From assembly GCF_000425825.1 (NCBI RefSeq), contig NZ_AUEE01000008.1, positions 1-64,000 on the forward strand: a DNA stretch of 64,000 nt. Direction: 5' to 3'. The notes under the pieces are model-generated. The model saw only the letters and a program-made list of their open reading frames with translations. It was not told the origin of the DNA and made no database searches. Positions 54,409 to 63,481 of this stretch are shown here, piece by piece. This DNA is from Jeotgalicoccus marinus DSM 19772 (GTDB lineage: Bacteria > Bacillota > Bacilli > Staphylococcales > Salinicoccaceae). The position numbers and the translations under genes were made by a program. Every line of letters begins with the position of its first letter. Within the stretch, counting starts at the first letter, position 1.

Positions 54409-54677
54409 TGACGAAACTCAATATTACATTTTCACCTCAAGCTTTTGAGGATTATGAATATTTTCAAGTCAAAGATCGACGGTTGGTTAAAAGAATTAAC
54501 CAATTATTAAAAAGCATTTCTAGAGACGGTTTTTTAGAAGGAATAGGGAAGCCTGAGAAATTAGTTGGTAATTATTCTGGTTATTACAGTCGACGAATTA
54601 ATCATGAACATAGATTAGTGTACACAGTAAATGAATATGCGATATTAGTTGCGTCTTGTAGATATCATTATAAATAA
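54408..54677 (+). CDS. yoeB: Toxin YoeB (RelE superfamily mRNA interferase)
   Basis: An 89-residue ribosome-dependent endoribonuclease. ITFSPQAFEDYEYFQ opens the fold; GIGKPEKL (catalytic Glu region), YYSRRINHEHRLVY (Arg) and the C-terminal SCRYHYK (His-Tyr pair) are all intact, so the toxin should be active. Translated by coupling to yefM (ATG overlaps TAA). The presence of its antitoxin upstream gives a complete type II module. Confidence 0.93.
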   Translation: MTKLNITFSPQAFEDYEYFQVKDRRLVKRINQLLKSISRDGFLEGIGKPEKLVGNYSGYYSRRINHEHRLVYTVNEYAILVASCRYHYK

Positions 54678-54686
54678 TGATAATAA

Positions 54687-54728
54687 AGACAATATTAAGG
54701 ATTAACCCTCGATATTGTCTCTTTTTTG
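54687..54728 (+). terminator. yefM-yoeB terminator
   Basis: AGACAATAT (54687-54695) pairs perfectly with ATATTGTCT (54712-54720) and is followed by CT6. Confidence 0.8.
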
Positions 54729-54734
54729 TGTAAA

Positions 54735-55001
54735 TTATAGAAAAATCAATACATGTATGAGGGTAGGAATAACAAAACTACCAATGAATATCATATAGAA
54801 AAGATCTGGACGTTCATTTTTTGTTGCGAATTTGTATGCGAGTGATCTAAATACTACAGATACAATAAACACAAATATAATAAATGCGAAAAAACCTGTT
54901 GTATAGTAGATGAAATTGAAGTAGACCAAAGCGACAAACATGATGAGGTAAAGCGATAGACCGCTTATAAATGACAGTATGTATTTTGTTAGAGTAGACA
55001 T
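54735..55001 (-). CDS. Small membrane protein of unknown function
   Basis: An 88-residue protein with three predicted membrane helices (about 5-28, 32-52 and 66-86) joined by a short basic loop (RSLAYKFATKNERPD). AAAGGTAA precedes the ATG. It stands alone between a toxin-antitoxin module and a lipase-like hydrolase. I recognise no family. Confidence 0.6.
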   Translation of the reverse strand: MSTLTKYILSFISGLSLYLIMFVALVYFNFIYYTTGFFAFIIFVFIVSVVFRSLAYKFATKNERPDLFYMIFIGSFVIPTLIHVLIFL

Positions 55002-55110
55002 ATATTACCTTTCAAATTGTATTTATTTCTATGATAGCTAAACGTGTTTCTTTATGCAATTTAAGCGAAATAAGGTTATAATTTCATGTAAGATAGATTG
55101 GAGTGATTAT

Positions 55111-55929
55111 ATGTCATTTGTAAAATACATTGAATCTAAGGATGGTACGCTCCTATATACCAAAATTCAAACTCAGGAGCAACCGGAAAATGCTAAAGCG
55201 ACAATCGTCATTGTACATGGTTTAGCTGAACATTTGGGACGTTACGATGATTTTGCTGGAACTCTAATTCGAAATGGTTTTAACGTCATTCGTTACGATC
55301 AAAGGGGACATGGTCATTCTTCAGGTGAGGAAACTTTTTACTCTGAAGTCGACGAAATTACGGATGATCTAGGGGCTATTGTTTTATACGCTAGAAAACA
55401 ATTCGAGAATCAGAAGCTATTCATTATCGGCCACAGCATGGGTGGCTACACCGCAGCTTTATACGGTACGAAATATCCACAGAAGATTGACGGTTATATC
55501 ACTTCTGGTGCCCTAACACGCTTTAACAATGATATTTTTGAAGAAATACCAGTCGGGCTTGATACGAACGATTACGTAAAAAATGAGCTCGGTGACGGTA
55601 TTTGTTCAACTGAGATTGTCCGTAAACACTATGTAGAGGATGCCTTGAACAAGAAGCGAATTTCTGTTGGTTTAATTCGTACAATCCAAAAAGGTGTTGA
55701 ATATCTTAAGCTAGAGGCTAGTGATTTTAAGGACCCTATTTTAATCTTACACGGTGAAAATGACGGGCTTGTGTCTGTTAAAGATTCAGAGCAACTGCAT
55801 GATGAAATCTCAAGTTCTGATAAAGAACTGATTATTTACCCTGAACTAGAGCATGAGATATTTAATGAGTTCACTAAGAAAAATGAAATATTTGATACGA
55901 TCATGTCATGGATAGACGCGCGGTTATAA
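55111..55929 (+). CDS. Alpha/beta hydrolase (monoglyceride lipase/lysophospholipase-like)
   Basis: A 272-residue alpha/beta hydrolase. Start at ATG 55111 after TGGAGTG. VIVHGLAEHLGRYDDFA forms the oxyanion region, YDQRGHGHSSG is the family marker, IGHSMGG holds the nucleophile Ser (near residue 113), and the Asp and His of the triad are in LHGENDGLV and ELEHEIFNE. The substrate is probably a short- or medium-chain monoacylglycerol or lysolipid. The nitroreductase gene follows 20 bp later. Confidence 0.87.
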   Translation: MSFVKYIESKDGTLLYTKIQTQEQPENAKATIVIVHGLAEHLGRYDDFAGTLIRNGFNVIRYDQRGHGHSSGEETFYSEVDEITDDLGAIVLYARKQFENQKLFIIGHSMGGYTAALYGTKYPQKIDGYITSGALTRFNNDIFEEIPVGLDTNDYVKNELGDGICSTEIVRKHYVEDALNKKRISVGLIRTIQKGVEYLKLEASDFKDPILILHGENDGLVSVKDSEQLHDEISSSDKELIIYPELEHEIFNEFTKKNEIFDTIMSWIDARL

Positions 55930-55949
55930 CTAGAAAAGGAGTTTTAATA

Positions 55950-56534
55950 ATGGACGTAAGTGAAGCAATTCAATCCAGACGAAGCATAAAAATATTTAAG
56001 GATATAGAACCAATATCTAAAAATGATGTTGAACAGCTGCTTCAAGCAGCAATAATGGCGCCTAATCATCATCGTACTGAGCCATGGAAGTTTTTTGTGC
56101 TCCAAGGTGATGGCCGCCTGCCATTATCACGGGTTATGGGTGAATGGGCAAAGACGCTTGTCGATGACCCAAACAGTGAGAGTGGACAAAAACGCATCAA
56201 TAAGATGATGAACAAACCCCTGATTGCACCAACTATTATTCTCGTGGCTCTAAGCCATGATGAAACAGGGAAAGGTATTTATTCAGAAGATCATTCTGCC
56301 GTTGCTGCAGCTATACAAAACATCTTGTTAGAAGCACATGGAATGGGGTATGGGGCCATATGGAAGAGTGGGCCAGCCTATGAGTGTGAGCCAGTAAAAT
56401 CATATTTCAACCTCGGCGACCATGAAGAGATATTAGGTGCAATATTTATAGGTGAAGCGGATATGAAAAAAGAACCTGTTGCAAAACGTCAACCATTCAC
56501 TGAAAAAACAGTGTGGATAACAGAGGACAATTAG
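55950..56534 (+). CDS. Nitroreductase family protein
   Basis: FMN-dependent oxidoreductase of 194 residues. MDVSEAIQSRRSIKIF carries the FMN-contacting RRS; APNHHRTEPWKFFVL is the second FMN motif, with GYGAIWKSG near the end. It resembles YdjA/YfhC-type reductases. The start at 55950 has AAAGGAG upstream. The upstream frame overlaps the hydrolase and is not favoured. Natural substrate unknown. Confidence 0.87.
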   Translation: MDVSEAIQSRRSIKIFKDIEPISKNDVEQLLQAAIMAPNHHRTEPWKFFVLQGDGRLPLSRVMGEWAKTLVDDPNSESGQKRINKMMNKPLIAPTIILVALSHDETGKGIYSEDHSAVAAAIQNILLEAHGMGYGAIWKSGPAYECEPVKSYFNLGDHEEILGAIFIGEADMKKEPVAKRQPFTEKTVWITEDN

Positions 56535-56537
56535 TAG

Positions 56538-56702
56538 ATGAAAAAATTAGCAATTGTATTATTTTTAATCGCAACCTTGCTGATGTTTAGCGTTGGCACG
56601 GTCATACCAATTGAATATAACTTCATTGTGTATCTTTTTGTATTGATCTTTTTTGTCGGCGGCGTCTATTGTAGTGTCAGTATAAATTCTGATTCAGAAT
56701 GA
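56538..56702 (+). CDS. Small two-helix membrane protein (54 aa)
   Basis: ATG 56538, three bases after the nitroreductase stop, opens a 54-codon frame: MKKLAIVLFLIATLLMFSVG, then a second hydrophobic stretch FIVYLFVLIFFVGGVYCS and a polar end (SINSDSE). GAGG stands upstream at 56523-56526. Charge and hydrophobicity fit a real membrane peptide, and the spacing suggests co-transcription with the nitroreductase gene. Too short for family recognition; coding status is inferred. Confidence 0.5.
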   Translation: MKKLAIVLFLIATLLMFSVGTVIPIEYNFIVYLFVLIFFVGGVYCSVSINSDSE

Positions 56703-56735
56703 TAAAGAAATATGTATTGAAATGCATAGAATAGG

Positions 56736-56767
56736 GTAATCTCTTATTATAAGGGATTACTTTTTTT
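56736..56767 (+). terminator. Terminator after the nitroreductase unit
   Basis: GTAATC (56736-56741) with CTTA pairs with AAGGGATTAC (to 56760), then T7. Confidence 0.75.
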
Positions 56768-56787
56768 ATTTTATATGAGGTGATTTA

Positions 56788-58083
56788 ATGCAAAAATACA
56801 TATTTAGCGTTTTACTATCACTAATATTGATACTAACAGCTTGTTCAAACCCAGAAGATAAATATGAAGCAAGTAAACAGTCTTTTAATGAGGATGTTTC
56901 TGTTCAACTTGTTGAGATTTTGAACCAGCTGAGTCAATATGAAAGTGAAACTACTGAATTAACAGCTGAGGCTTTAACCGACGAATCCTTAGAAGCTTTT
57001 AAAAATGAAGAATCTAATCTATTTGAAAAGTTAAATCAGAGGCAAGAAGCGGTCGATAATCTTACTGAAATTGCTGATGAATTAACAGGTATAAATGAGG
57101 ACCTGGAAAGCATAAATGTTGAAGAAGATTCAGAGATTGATGAGGCGGAATTAAATCAAACAAAAGATGCAGTTTCAGCCCTAACAAATGAGGTTCAAGG
57201 GTTTCAAGAAGCTTACAACAGTTTATTAGATGAAGAAAGATCGTATTATGATGCGCTTATTCAAGATGATGCAGACTATACGACGATGACTGAAGGGATG
57301 TCATCCATTAACAGTACGTATGAGGATGTAAAATCACAATATGAGTCAGTTAATACACAAATCTCCGCTGTGAATGGCAATAATGAAAGTAACAATAGCG
57401 CAGAACAGGCTGAAGATTCAGAGGAAGAAGTAGAACCACTTTACCAAGTAAACCCAGATACATCAGAGATTACCCCGATTGAAGAGGCGACAGATGCCAG
57501 TGTAGCATTGATTACGATTGATGACGCACCAGATCAACATGCTGTAGAAATGGCACATACATTAAAAGAGCTAGATGCACCGGCTATATTCTTTGTAAAC
57601 GGAATGTATTTAGAATCTGAAGAAGGTAAGGCAGCTCTAAAAGAGATTTATGATCTAGGATTTGCCATTGGGAATCATACTTATAACCACCCGAATTTAG
57701 GTGAAATGTCTCCAGAGAATACTGAGTTAGAGATTGTGGACACAAATGACTTAGTTGAAGCGGTAATTGGTGAGCGTCCAAAATTCTTCAGAGCACCATT
57801 TGGAGTAAACAATGACACTTCAATAGAGGTTGCTAAGGATGAAGGGATGACGGTAATGAACTGGACCTATGGTTATGACTGGGAACCTGAATATCAAGAA
57901 CCTTCTGCATTAGCGGAGATTATGACAAACACAGAAGTGCTTAATGATGGTGCCAATTTACTTATGCATGACAGACAGTGGACTAAAGAAGCACTGCCTG
58001 ACATCGTTACGGGTCTAAGAGATAAAGGCTATACTTTAGTTGATCCGAAAACAATTCAAGTTGAAGGTGGGGTGGATCAATGA
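56788..58083 (+). CDS. Lipoprotein: YkyA-like coiled-coil domain fused to a polysaccharide deacetylase
   Basis: A 431-residue lipoprotein anchored at Cys19 (LILTAC). Residues about 20-200 are helical, Glu-rich and resemble the YkyA putative cell-wall-binding lipoprotein. After an acidic linker (to about residue 235) comes a NodB deacetylase domain: ITIDDAPDQH replaces the usual TFDDGP, GNHTYNHPNL gives the HxxxH metal site, and FRAPFG and LLMHD follow. It probably trims acetyl groups of surface glycans. It overlaps the next gene by 4 bp. Confidence 0.83.
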   Translation: MQKYIFSVLLSLILILTACSNPEDKYEASKQSFNEDVSVQLVEILNQLSQYESETTELTAEALTDESLEAFKNEESNLFEKLNQRQEAVDNLTEIADELTGINEDLESINVEEDSEIDEAELNQTKDAVSALTNEVQGFQEAYNSLLDEERSYYDALIQDDADYTTMTEGMSSINSTYEDVKSQYESVNTQISAVNGNNESNNSAEQAEDSEEEVEPLYQVNPDTSEITPIEEATDASVALITIDDAPDQHAVEMAHTLKELDAPAIFFVNGMYLESEEGKAALKEIYDLGFAIGNHTYNHPNLGEMSPENTELEIVDTNDLVEAVIGERPKFFRAPFGVNNDTSIEVAKDEGMTVMNWTYGYDWEPEYQEPSALAEIMTNTEVLNDGANLLMHDRQWTKEALPDIVTGLRDKGYTLVDPKTIQVEGGVDQ

Positions 58084-59396
58084 GTACTCGGAATTTCTTA
58101 ATTTTAGTTGGTAGTATACTCGTCGTCTTATTTATACTTTTAGGAATAGCGATTAATGCTGAAAATGCTTCTGAAGAAGATGTTGCAACGAATGAGGAAA
58201 ATACAGAAGATCAAAATACAGAAGAAAGCAATGATCAAGAGGAAGAAGCAGATTCAGAAGGTGAAGAAACTGAGCAAACAGACAGTGAATCACCAACTAT
58301 GAATATAAATGAGGGGCCCTTATACTCACTAAAAGAGGGAAGTACTTCTGCTTTCGGTTTTGAATCGGGCGTTGATATTCCATACCCAGAAGATGGGGTT
58401 AAAGGCGTCTATGTTACTGCATATTCTGCAGGTGGAGATCGTATGCAATCACTTATTGATCTTATTAACAATACAGAACTTAATTCTATGGTACTTGATG
58501 TAAAAGAAGATATTGGAGATATCATGATGGAATTAGACACTGAGGGTGAAGAAAGCAAACGCTTTATGCAGAACTATGTAGATGGTGAAAACTTAATGCA
58601 ACAAATGGAAGAGAATGATATATATCCTATTGGTCGAATTGTTGTATTTAAGGATTCACGTCTCGCTCAAGATAGACCAGACTTATCATTTGTAAATTCC
58701 GAGGGCTCAGTTTGGCAAAACGGAAGTGGAGAAAGCTTTGTAAATCCATTCTTAAAAGAAGTATGGGATTATAATGTTGATATTGCCATTGAAGCTGCTA
58801 AGCTAGGCTTTAAAGAGATACAATTTGACTATGTGAGATTCCCAGAAGCATTTGAAACGATGTCATCAGAACTGCAGTATAGTTTTGGTGATTATGCGGA
58901 CTCAGAAGAGGATGAAGTCCAGCAACGTGTCAGTGCTGTAACAGACTTTGTTGCCTATGCAAAAGAACGCTTAGAACCCTATGGAGTTGAAGTATCAGTA
59001 GATGTGTTTGGTTATGCAGCGACACAAAGAGAAGCACCTGGTATCGGTCAAAACTTCTCGCAAATATCTAATAATGTTGATGTAATTTCATCGATGATTT
59101 ACCCTTCTCACTGGGGTGCAGGTGCATTTGGCTATGATACTCCTGATACCGAACCTTATGGCGTCATTGATGATTATATGAAGGTTGAAAACGAGGTCTT
59201 AGGTGCCTTAGATGATCCACCAAAATCAAGACCTTGGATTCAAGACTTTACAGCATCTTATTTAGGACTTGGAAATTATCTTGAATATGGACCAGCAGAA
59301 GTCGAAGCACAAATTCAAGCTCTAAACGACAATGGAGTGGAGGAATACTTAATTTGGAATTCCTCAAACGATTATTCAACAGATACGAATTATTAA
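58080..59396 (+). CDS. Membrane-anchored putative glycoside hydrolase (DUF4015/PF13200)
   Basis: A 438-residue protein with one N-terminal membrane helix (about 5-25) and a very acidic stalk (about 28-75), then a DUF4015 TIM-barrel-like domain. GVYVTAYSAGG opens the domain, and EIQFDYVRFPE and SVDVFGYAATQ carry acidic residues likely for catalysis; MIYPSHWGAGAF and YLIWNSSNDYS close it. Coupled to the deacetylase gene, it suggests a two-step attack on surface or exogenous polysaccharide. Confidence 0.85.
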   Translation: MSTRNFLILVGSILVVLFILLGIAINAENASEEDVATNEENTEDQNTEESNDQEEEADSEGEETEQTDSESPTMNINEGPLYSLKEGSTSAFGFESGVDIPYPEDGVKGVYVTAYSAGGDRMQSLIDLINNTELNSMVLDVKEDIGDIMMELDTEGEESKRFMQNYVDGENLMQQMEENDIYPIGRIVVFKDSRLAQDRPDLSFVNSEGSVWQNGSGESFVNPFLKEVWDYNVDIAIEAAKLGFKEIQFDYVRFPEAFETMSSELQYSFGDYADSEEDEVQQRVSAVTDFVAYAKERLEPYGVEVSVDVFGYAATQREAPGIGQNFSQISNNVDVISSMIYPSHWGAGAFGYDTPDTEPYGVIDDYMKVENEVLGALDDPPKSRPWIQDFTASYLGLGNYLEYGPAEVEAQIQALNDNGVEEYLIWNSSNDYSTDTNY

Positions 59397-59408
59397 GAAA
59401 GTGATAAG

Positions 59409-59446
59409 ACGTGAGAGCCTTTTATATAAGGGTCTTACGTTTTTTT
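59409..59446 (+). terminator. Terminator after the deacetylase-glycosidase pair
   Basis: ACGTGAGAGCCTT (59409-59421) pairs with AAGGGTCTTACGT (59428-59440) with two mismatched or wobble pairs, then T6. Confidence 0.75.
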
Positions 59447-59585
59447 AATGTCAAAAACGCCTTTATTTATTAACTTTTCACAAATAAATGAAATATTATT
59501 TCTATAAAGTTTAAGGATTATTTCATAGTAAATATGAATGAAATTTCACAGAGAAGTTACTTATTTCACATCCGGAGTTGATTTA

Positions 59586-59613
59586 TTGGCATTTTTAAGG
59601 TACATTATATAAG
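59586..59613 (+). promoter_or_regulatory. Promoter of the NCS1 permease gene
   Basis: TTGGCA (59586-59591) and TATAAG (59608-59613) are 16 bp apart, about 50 bp before the start. The preceding 130 bp hold several copies of ATTTCA/TGAAAT but no clear operator. Confidence 0.45.
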
Positions 59614-59662
59614 TTTCTGAAAAGTGATAAACTAAAATTTCAGATGAATGGAGATGGTAAGT

Positions 59663-61069
59663 ATGGGGTCTGTGAATACAACAGATCAGAATGTACAAAC
59701 AGAAGAAAGCGATCACTCCTTATCAAAGGTACCTTTCAATGAAAGAAAAATGGGCTGGTTGAGTATTACCAATATTACATTTGGTATCGCAACAGCAATC
59801 TTCTATTTTCAAATAGGTAGTGTTATGGCACTACAGTTCGGCGCAATCAACGCGATGATTTCTGCCTTATATGCAATTATTGTTGCAGGTGTTATGGGTT
59901 CAGTTATCGCATACCTATCCGCACGTTCTGGTATGAACGTCAACTTAATGTCACGTGGTGGAGGATTTGGATACATAGGTGCTTCACTGACATCTTTAAT
60001 TTACGCTTCTAACTTTATTATGTACTGTGCCTTAGAAGGCATGATTCTTGTTTACGCAGTACATGAATTCTTTCCTGTAATCCCTGTTTGGATTCTCATT
60101 GTATTTTTTGGATTACTCGTTATACCTCTAAACTGGTTTGGTATCAAACAACTGGATAAACTCCAAAAATGGTCTTTACCTATATTCTTTATATTTTTAA
60201 TTACAGCCATTGTTGTGTCATTCTTTACACCATCACAATATGACGGTGCATTCTGGACATATATGCCTGAAGGCGTTCAAATTGGTGGAACAGCACTCTT
60301 ATTATGTATTGGTATGCAGCATGGTATTATTGGCTTAACAGCCTTAATTGCCTCAGACTACGCAAGATTCTTAAAACCTGGGCACATTAAAGGTGGATCA
60401 ATTGCAATTGGTTTTATCCCGCAAATATTCTGTTACGGTGTGATGGGTGGACTCGGTATCTGGTTTGGTGTCCGTTTAAGCGAACCAAATCCAGGCGTTT
60501 ATATCGTTCACTTACTCGGTATCGGTGGTGCATTATTTACAATTCTGACTCAGGTGCGTATTAATGTGACGAACATTTATAGTAGTTCGTTATCACTATC
60601 TAACTTCTTTGAAAATGTTGTTAAATTTACTCCAGGTAGAAGATTCTGGGTAGTTGTAGCGGGTCTGACTGCTATGTTTCTTATGCTCGCAGGTATTGTA
60701 GACCACTTAGATACAGCTTTAACATTCCAAGGTGTATTCTTAATGTCTTGGGCAGCGATCCTTGTAACGGACTTTGTTGCTGTCAAATGGCTGATGAAGA
60801 TCGGGCCGAATTACTATGAAGAACGTCAGGAATACTTGTTTAAATGGAACCCTGTTGGTGTAGGTGCGCTCTTGATTTCTAGTTTATTAGGTACAATCGC
60901 AGCACTTGGCTATATGGGTGGATTTTTACAAAGTACAGCAGCATTTTTCGCAGCTGCGCTCGCAGCAGTTCTAACGATTATTATTGCCTATGTGACTAAA
61001 GGTAAGTACTACCTAAAAAGCGAAGTTCATGATATCGATGAAAGAGATATCATCGTAAAATCTAAGTAA
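59663..61069 (+). CDS. NCS1-family nucleobase permease
   Basis: A 468-residue membrane symporter with about 12 helices. VPFNERKMGWLSITNITFGIATA and MSRGGGFGYIGASLTSLIYASNFIMYCALEG fit the NCS1 (cytosine, purine, allantoin or hydantoin) family, CodB/PucI-like. Start at ATG 59663, 9 bp after GGAG; ATG 59648 lacks such a site. It has an unusually polar N-terminal 25 residues. The substrate cannot be assigned; no catabolic gene is adjacent. Confidence 0.83.
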   Translation: MGSVNTTDQNVQTEESDHSLSKVPFNERKMGWLSITNITFGIATAIFYFQIGSVMALQFGAINAMISALYAIIVAGVMGSVIAYLSARSGMNVNLMSRGGGFGYIGASLTSLIYASNFIMYCALEGMILVYAVHEFFPVIPVWILIVFFGLLVIPLNWFGIKQLDKLQKWSLPIFFIFLITAIVVSFFTPSQYDGAFWTYMPEGVQIGGTALLLCIGMQHGIIGLTALIASDYARFLKPGHIKGGSIAIGFIPQIFCYGVMGGLGIWFGVRLSEPNPGVYIVHLLGIGGALFTILTQVRINVTNIYSSSLSLSNFFENVVKFTPGRRFWVVVAGLTAMFLMLAGIVDHLDTALTFQGVFLMSWAAILVTDFVAVKWLMKIGPNYYEERQEYLFKWNPVGVGALLISSLLGTIAALGYMGGFLQSTAAFFAAALAAVLTIIIAYVTKGKYYLKSEVHDIDERDIIVKSK

Positions 61070-61075
61070 ATCTTT

Positions 61076-61125
61076 AAAAAATCGACGTAAAGACCTTGGG
61101 GTTAAGGTTTTACGTCGATTTTTTT
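61076..61125. terminator. Bidirectional terminator between the NCS1 permease gene and the symporter
   Basis: AAAAATCGACGTAAAGACCTT pairs with AAGGTTTTACGTCGATTTTTT with a single mismatch (A-rich on one side, T-rich on the other). Confidence 0.88.
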
Positions 61126-61173
61126 CATCATTTATCGCGAAGTCGATTTAGATTCGAGTTCACGCTTTTTTCA

Positions 61174-62365
61174 TTACCTACGTTTTTCAGACTCCCCAAT
61201 AAGAACAGCTGCAGCAGAGTCTCCTGTAATATTCATAGTAGTATAAGCCATATCTAATATTCTATAGATTGCAGCGATTGGACCCATTAATTCTATAGGC
61301 AGACCAAGTAGAGATAGGAAGGATGCGCCTAGTACGATACCGCCACCTGGGATACCTGGAGCAGCCATATTAATTAAAGTCGCGATGAAAATTAGGTAAA
61401 TAATTTGACCGACGCCTAAAGAGATATCGTAAAAGTCAGAAACGAATACAGCGAGTAAACTAAAGGATATGGCACCGCCCGCCATATTAATCGTCGTACC
61501 GAGTGGTACAACAAAGTTTGTAATCGAATCACTCACCTTAAAATCATTTGAGGTCACTCGAATTGTCGTTGGCAGGGTCACTGCTGAACTTGTTGTTGCT
61601 AATGAAACTAACCATACTTTGTAAATACCTTTAAGAAAGGCAATTGGAGTGAGTCCTGTATATAACCAAACTGGAATTAACATAACAATAATAAATGCAA
61701 TGATACATGCAACGTAAGCAGTCACAATATATAATCCTAGAGCTGAGAAAATTCCGGGACCGTATTCTGCAACAGCATAGGCCATCAGAGAAATAACCCC
61801 AATGGGTGTCAGTTCCATAATATAGTTTAAGACTTTAAATATTACTTTTGATGAAGTTTTTAACAGGTTCTGCTTCTTTACCAACAGCGACAATGGCAAC
61901 TGAAAAAATAACTGTAAATAGAATTGTTGCTAGAATGTCACCTTCACTTAGTGCCATAAATAAATTTTCAGGAATGATATTCATGAAGAAATCCTCAGCA
62001 CTAGGTGAAGTCACCTCACCGTCATAACCCGTCGCTTCGATATCGATTCTTAGACCTGGTCGAACAAGGTATGAAATCACAAGACCGATACCGGCTGTGA
62101 AGACAAACATACAGACAAAGACTATGATGCTTTTAAAACCAATTCTTCCTAAGTCTTTGCCACTTCCGATATTAATAATCCCTGTTGAAACAGCAACAAA
62201 AATAATCGGGATAATCATGGCTTTAATAATATTTAAGTAAATATCACCAATAAATTTAATATCTAATGAAAACTGTGGTAAAAATAAGCCGAGTAAGATT
62301 CCGATAACGAAGCCAATGGCGATTCTTGTAAATAGGTGCTTACTACTCGTTAGTATCTTCTTCAT
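61174..62365 (-). pseudogene. Dicarboxylate/amino acid:cation symporter (SDF/DAACS family), frameshifted
   Basis: Two frames together cover one symporter of about 390 residues. The N-terminal part (62365 to about 61850, MKKILTSSKHLFTRIAIG to GKEAEPVKNFIK) and the C-terminal part (about 61848 to 61174, VIFKVLNYIMELTPIG to SEKRR) are in frames shifted by one base. The break falls near a run of four A on the coding strand (ATCAAAAGTA): dropping one A restores FIKVIFKV. The transport motifs NMAAPGIPGGG and MNITGDSAAAV are intact. A sequencing error, a real mutation or recoding cannot be separated. Overlaps pheA by 23 bp. Confidence 0.8.
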
Positions 62366-63209
62366 TTTGAATCACTCCTTTATATTCTGGAATCTCACCT
62401 TTATTATAGGATCCCAATATATTTACATATGATGTTTTAAGTTTTAAAGCTTCTAATGCTCTATCGAAATTTTCTCGATTCAAACCATTTTCTATATCGA
62501 TAAAAAACCCATAGGAGAATGGTCTGTTTTGAATGGGTCGACTCATCAAATAGACCAGATTGATATCATGTGCTGTGAAAATTTCAAGAATATGACTCAG
62601 AGAACCTGTACTGTGGTCAGATTCTACATAAAGCGATGTTTTACCATGTAATACTTTTTTAGGTAGGGCTTTAGTAAAGATTAAAAACCGGGTTGTATTT
62701 AATGGGTTATCACTAATATTTTCACGGATGACATTCATATTATAGAGTTCTGCAGCATGACGACCTGCGATGCTGGCAATAGTTTCCTTCTCTGATTCTT
62801 TTACCATATGTACAGCACCTGCTGTATCACTAAATTCCTTAACCTTTATTTTAGGATATTGACTTAAGTAGGTATAACATTGTTCTAAAGCCTCTGGATG
62901 AGAATATACTTCTGTTACTTCATCGAGAGTAATTGGATTTTTAGATATTAAAGCATGGTCAATTTTAATATAAATTTCCTCGACAGCTTTTACATCTAAA
63001 TATTTCATTAAATCAATGGTGCGGGTAATGGGACCACTTGTTGAATTTTCAACAGGCAAGGCGATGTAGTCGACTTCGTCGTTTAATAAAGCTTCAACGA
63101 GTACTTTAAATGTCATATATCCGACTGCCTCATACTCCGCATCAACGGCAAATTTCTTACAAGCTAAAGTACTATAACTTCCGGGCACACCTTGATAACC
63201 AATCTTCAT
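62343..63209 (-). CDS. pheA: Prephenate dehydratase
   Basis: Converts prephenate to phenylpyruvate in phenylalanine synthesis. The 288-residue protein has the PDT domain (MKIGYQGVPGSYS; ENSTSGPITRTIDLM; NTTRFLIF with the conserved Thr-Arg-Phe) and a C-terminal ACT domain (about 195-275, GSLSHILEIFTAHDINLVYLMSRP) that binds phenylalanine as feedback inhibitor. Start at 63209 after AAGGAGTG; three upstream codons are not favoured. It is preceded by a structured 5' leader with its own promoter. Confidence 0.95.
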   Translation of the reverse strand: MKIGYQGVPGSYSTLACKKFAVDAEYEAVGYMTFKVLVEALLNDEVDYIALPVENSTSGPITRTIDLMKYLDVKAVEEIYIKIDHALISKNPITLDEVTEVYSHPEALEQCYTYLSQYPKIKVKEFSDTAGAVHMVKESEKETIASIAGRHAAELYNMNVIRENISDNPLNTTRFLIFTKALPKKVLHGKTSLYVESDHSTGSLSHILEIFTAHDINLVYLMSRPIQNRPFSYGFFIDIENGLNRENFDRALEALKLKTSYVNILGSYNKGEIPEYKGVIQNEEDTNE

Positions 63210-63230
63210 GAGAAACACTCCTTAATAATA

Positions 63231-63269
63231 ATAAAAAACCGGCTGAATTCATCTAGAATCCAACCGGTT
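63231..63269 (-). terminator. Terminator hairpin in the pheA leader
   Basis: On the minus strand AACCGGTTGGATTC pairs with GAATTCAGCCGGTT (63237-63269) and is followed by T6. It lies only about 25 bp before the pheA start, so it must control read-through into the gene. Confidence 0.85.
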
Positions 63270-63390
63270 GAAATTGTAACTTCATATATGACCAACCGAT
63301 TAGATTTACTAATGGCTGGTTTTTAACACGACATTAAATCAGCCATTACAGATTAGGTATGCCTATATCCGTAATGGGGTGGATACAGGC

Positions 63391-63462
63391 CTATCTAAAA
63401 CGGCTGAAAAAGTACGTATTTGATTGACTGATATTTACTTGATTTAACATAAAACCACTCAT
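63391..63462 (-). CDS. Possible pheA leader peptide (23 aa)
   Basis: ATG 63462 opens a 23-codon frame in the pheA leader. It ends with Tyr-Phe-Phe-Ser-Arg-Phe-Arg-stop (NTYFFSRFR), and the fourth residue is also Phe. A cluster of Phe codons directly before a set of exclusive hairpins is what phenylalanine attenuators show in proteobacteria. The ribosome-binding site is weak (TTGAG). Coding status is inferred. Confidence 0.4.
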   Translation of the reverse strand: MSGFMLNQVNISQSNTYFFSRFR

Positions 63463-63481
63463 CTCAATTTATATGTTCATT

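Larger units (their letters stand above)
63231..63475 (-). promoter_or_regulatory. Transcription-attenuation leader of pheA
   Basis: The transcribed leader of about 250 nt holds mutually exclusive stems on the minus strand: CCTGTATCC/GGATATAGG; CCATTAC/GTAATGG; TAATGGCTG/CAGCCATTA; ATCGGTTG/CAACCGGT (candidate antiterminator); and the terminator. Each shares bases with the next. I see no T-box sequence (GGGTGGNACC) in this orientation. Confidence 0.6.

Noticed and set aside
63231-63475. T-box riboswitch upstream of pheA
   Set aside because: No GGGTGGNACC core or typical stem I motifs on the coding strand. A GGGGTGGATAC string exists only on the other strand, where no gene follows.
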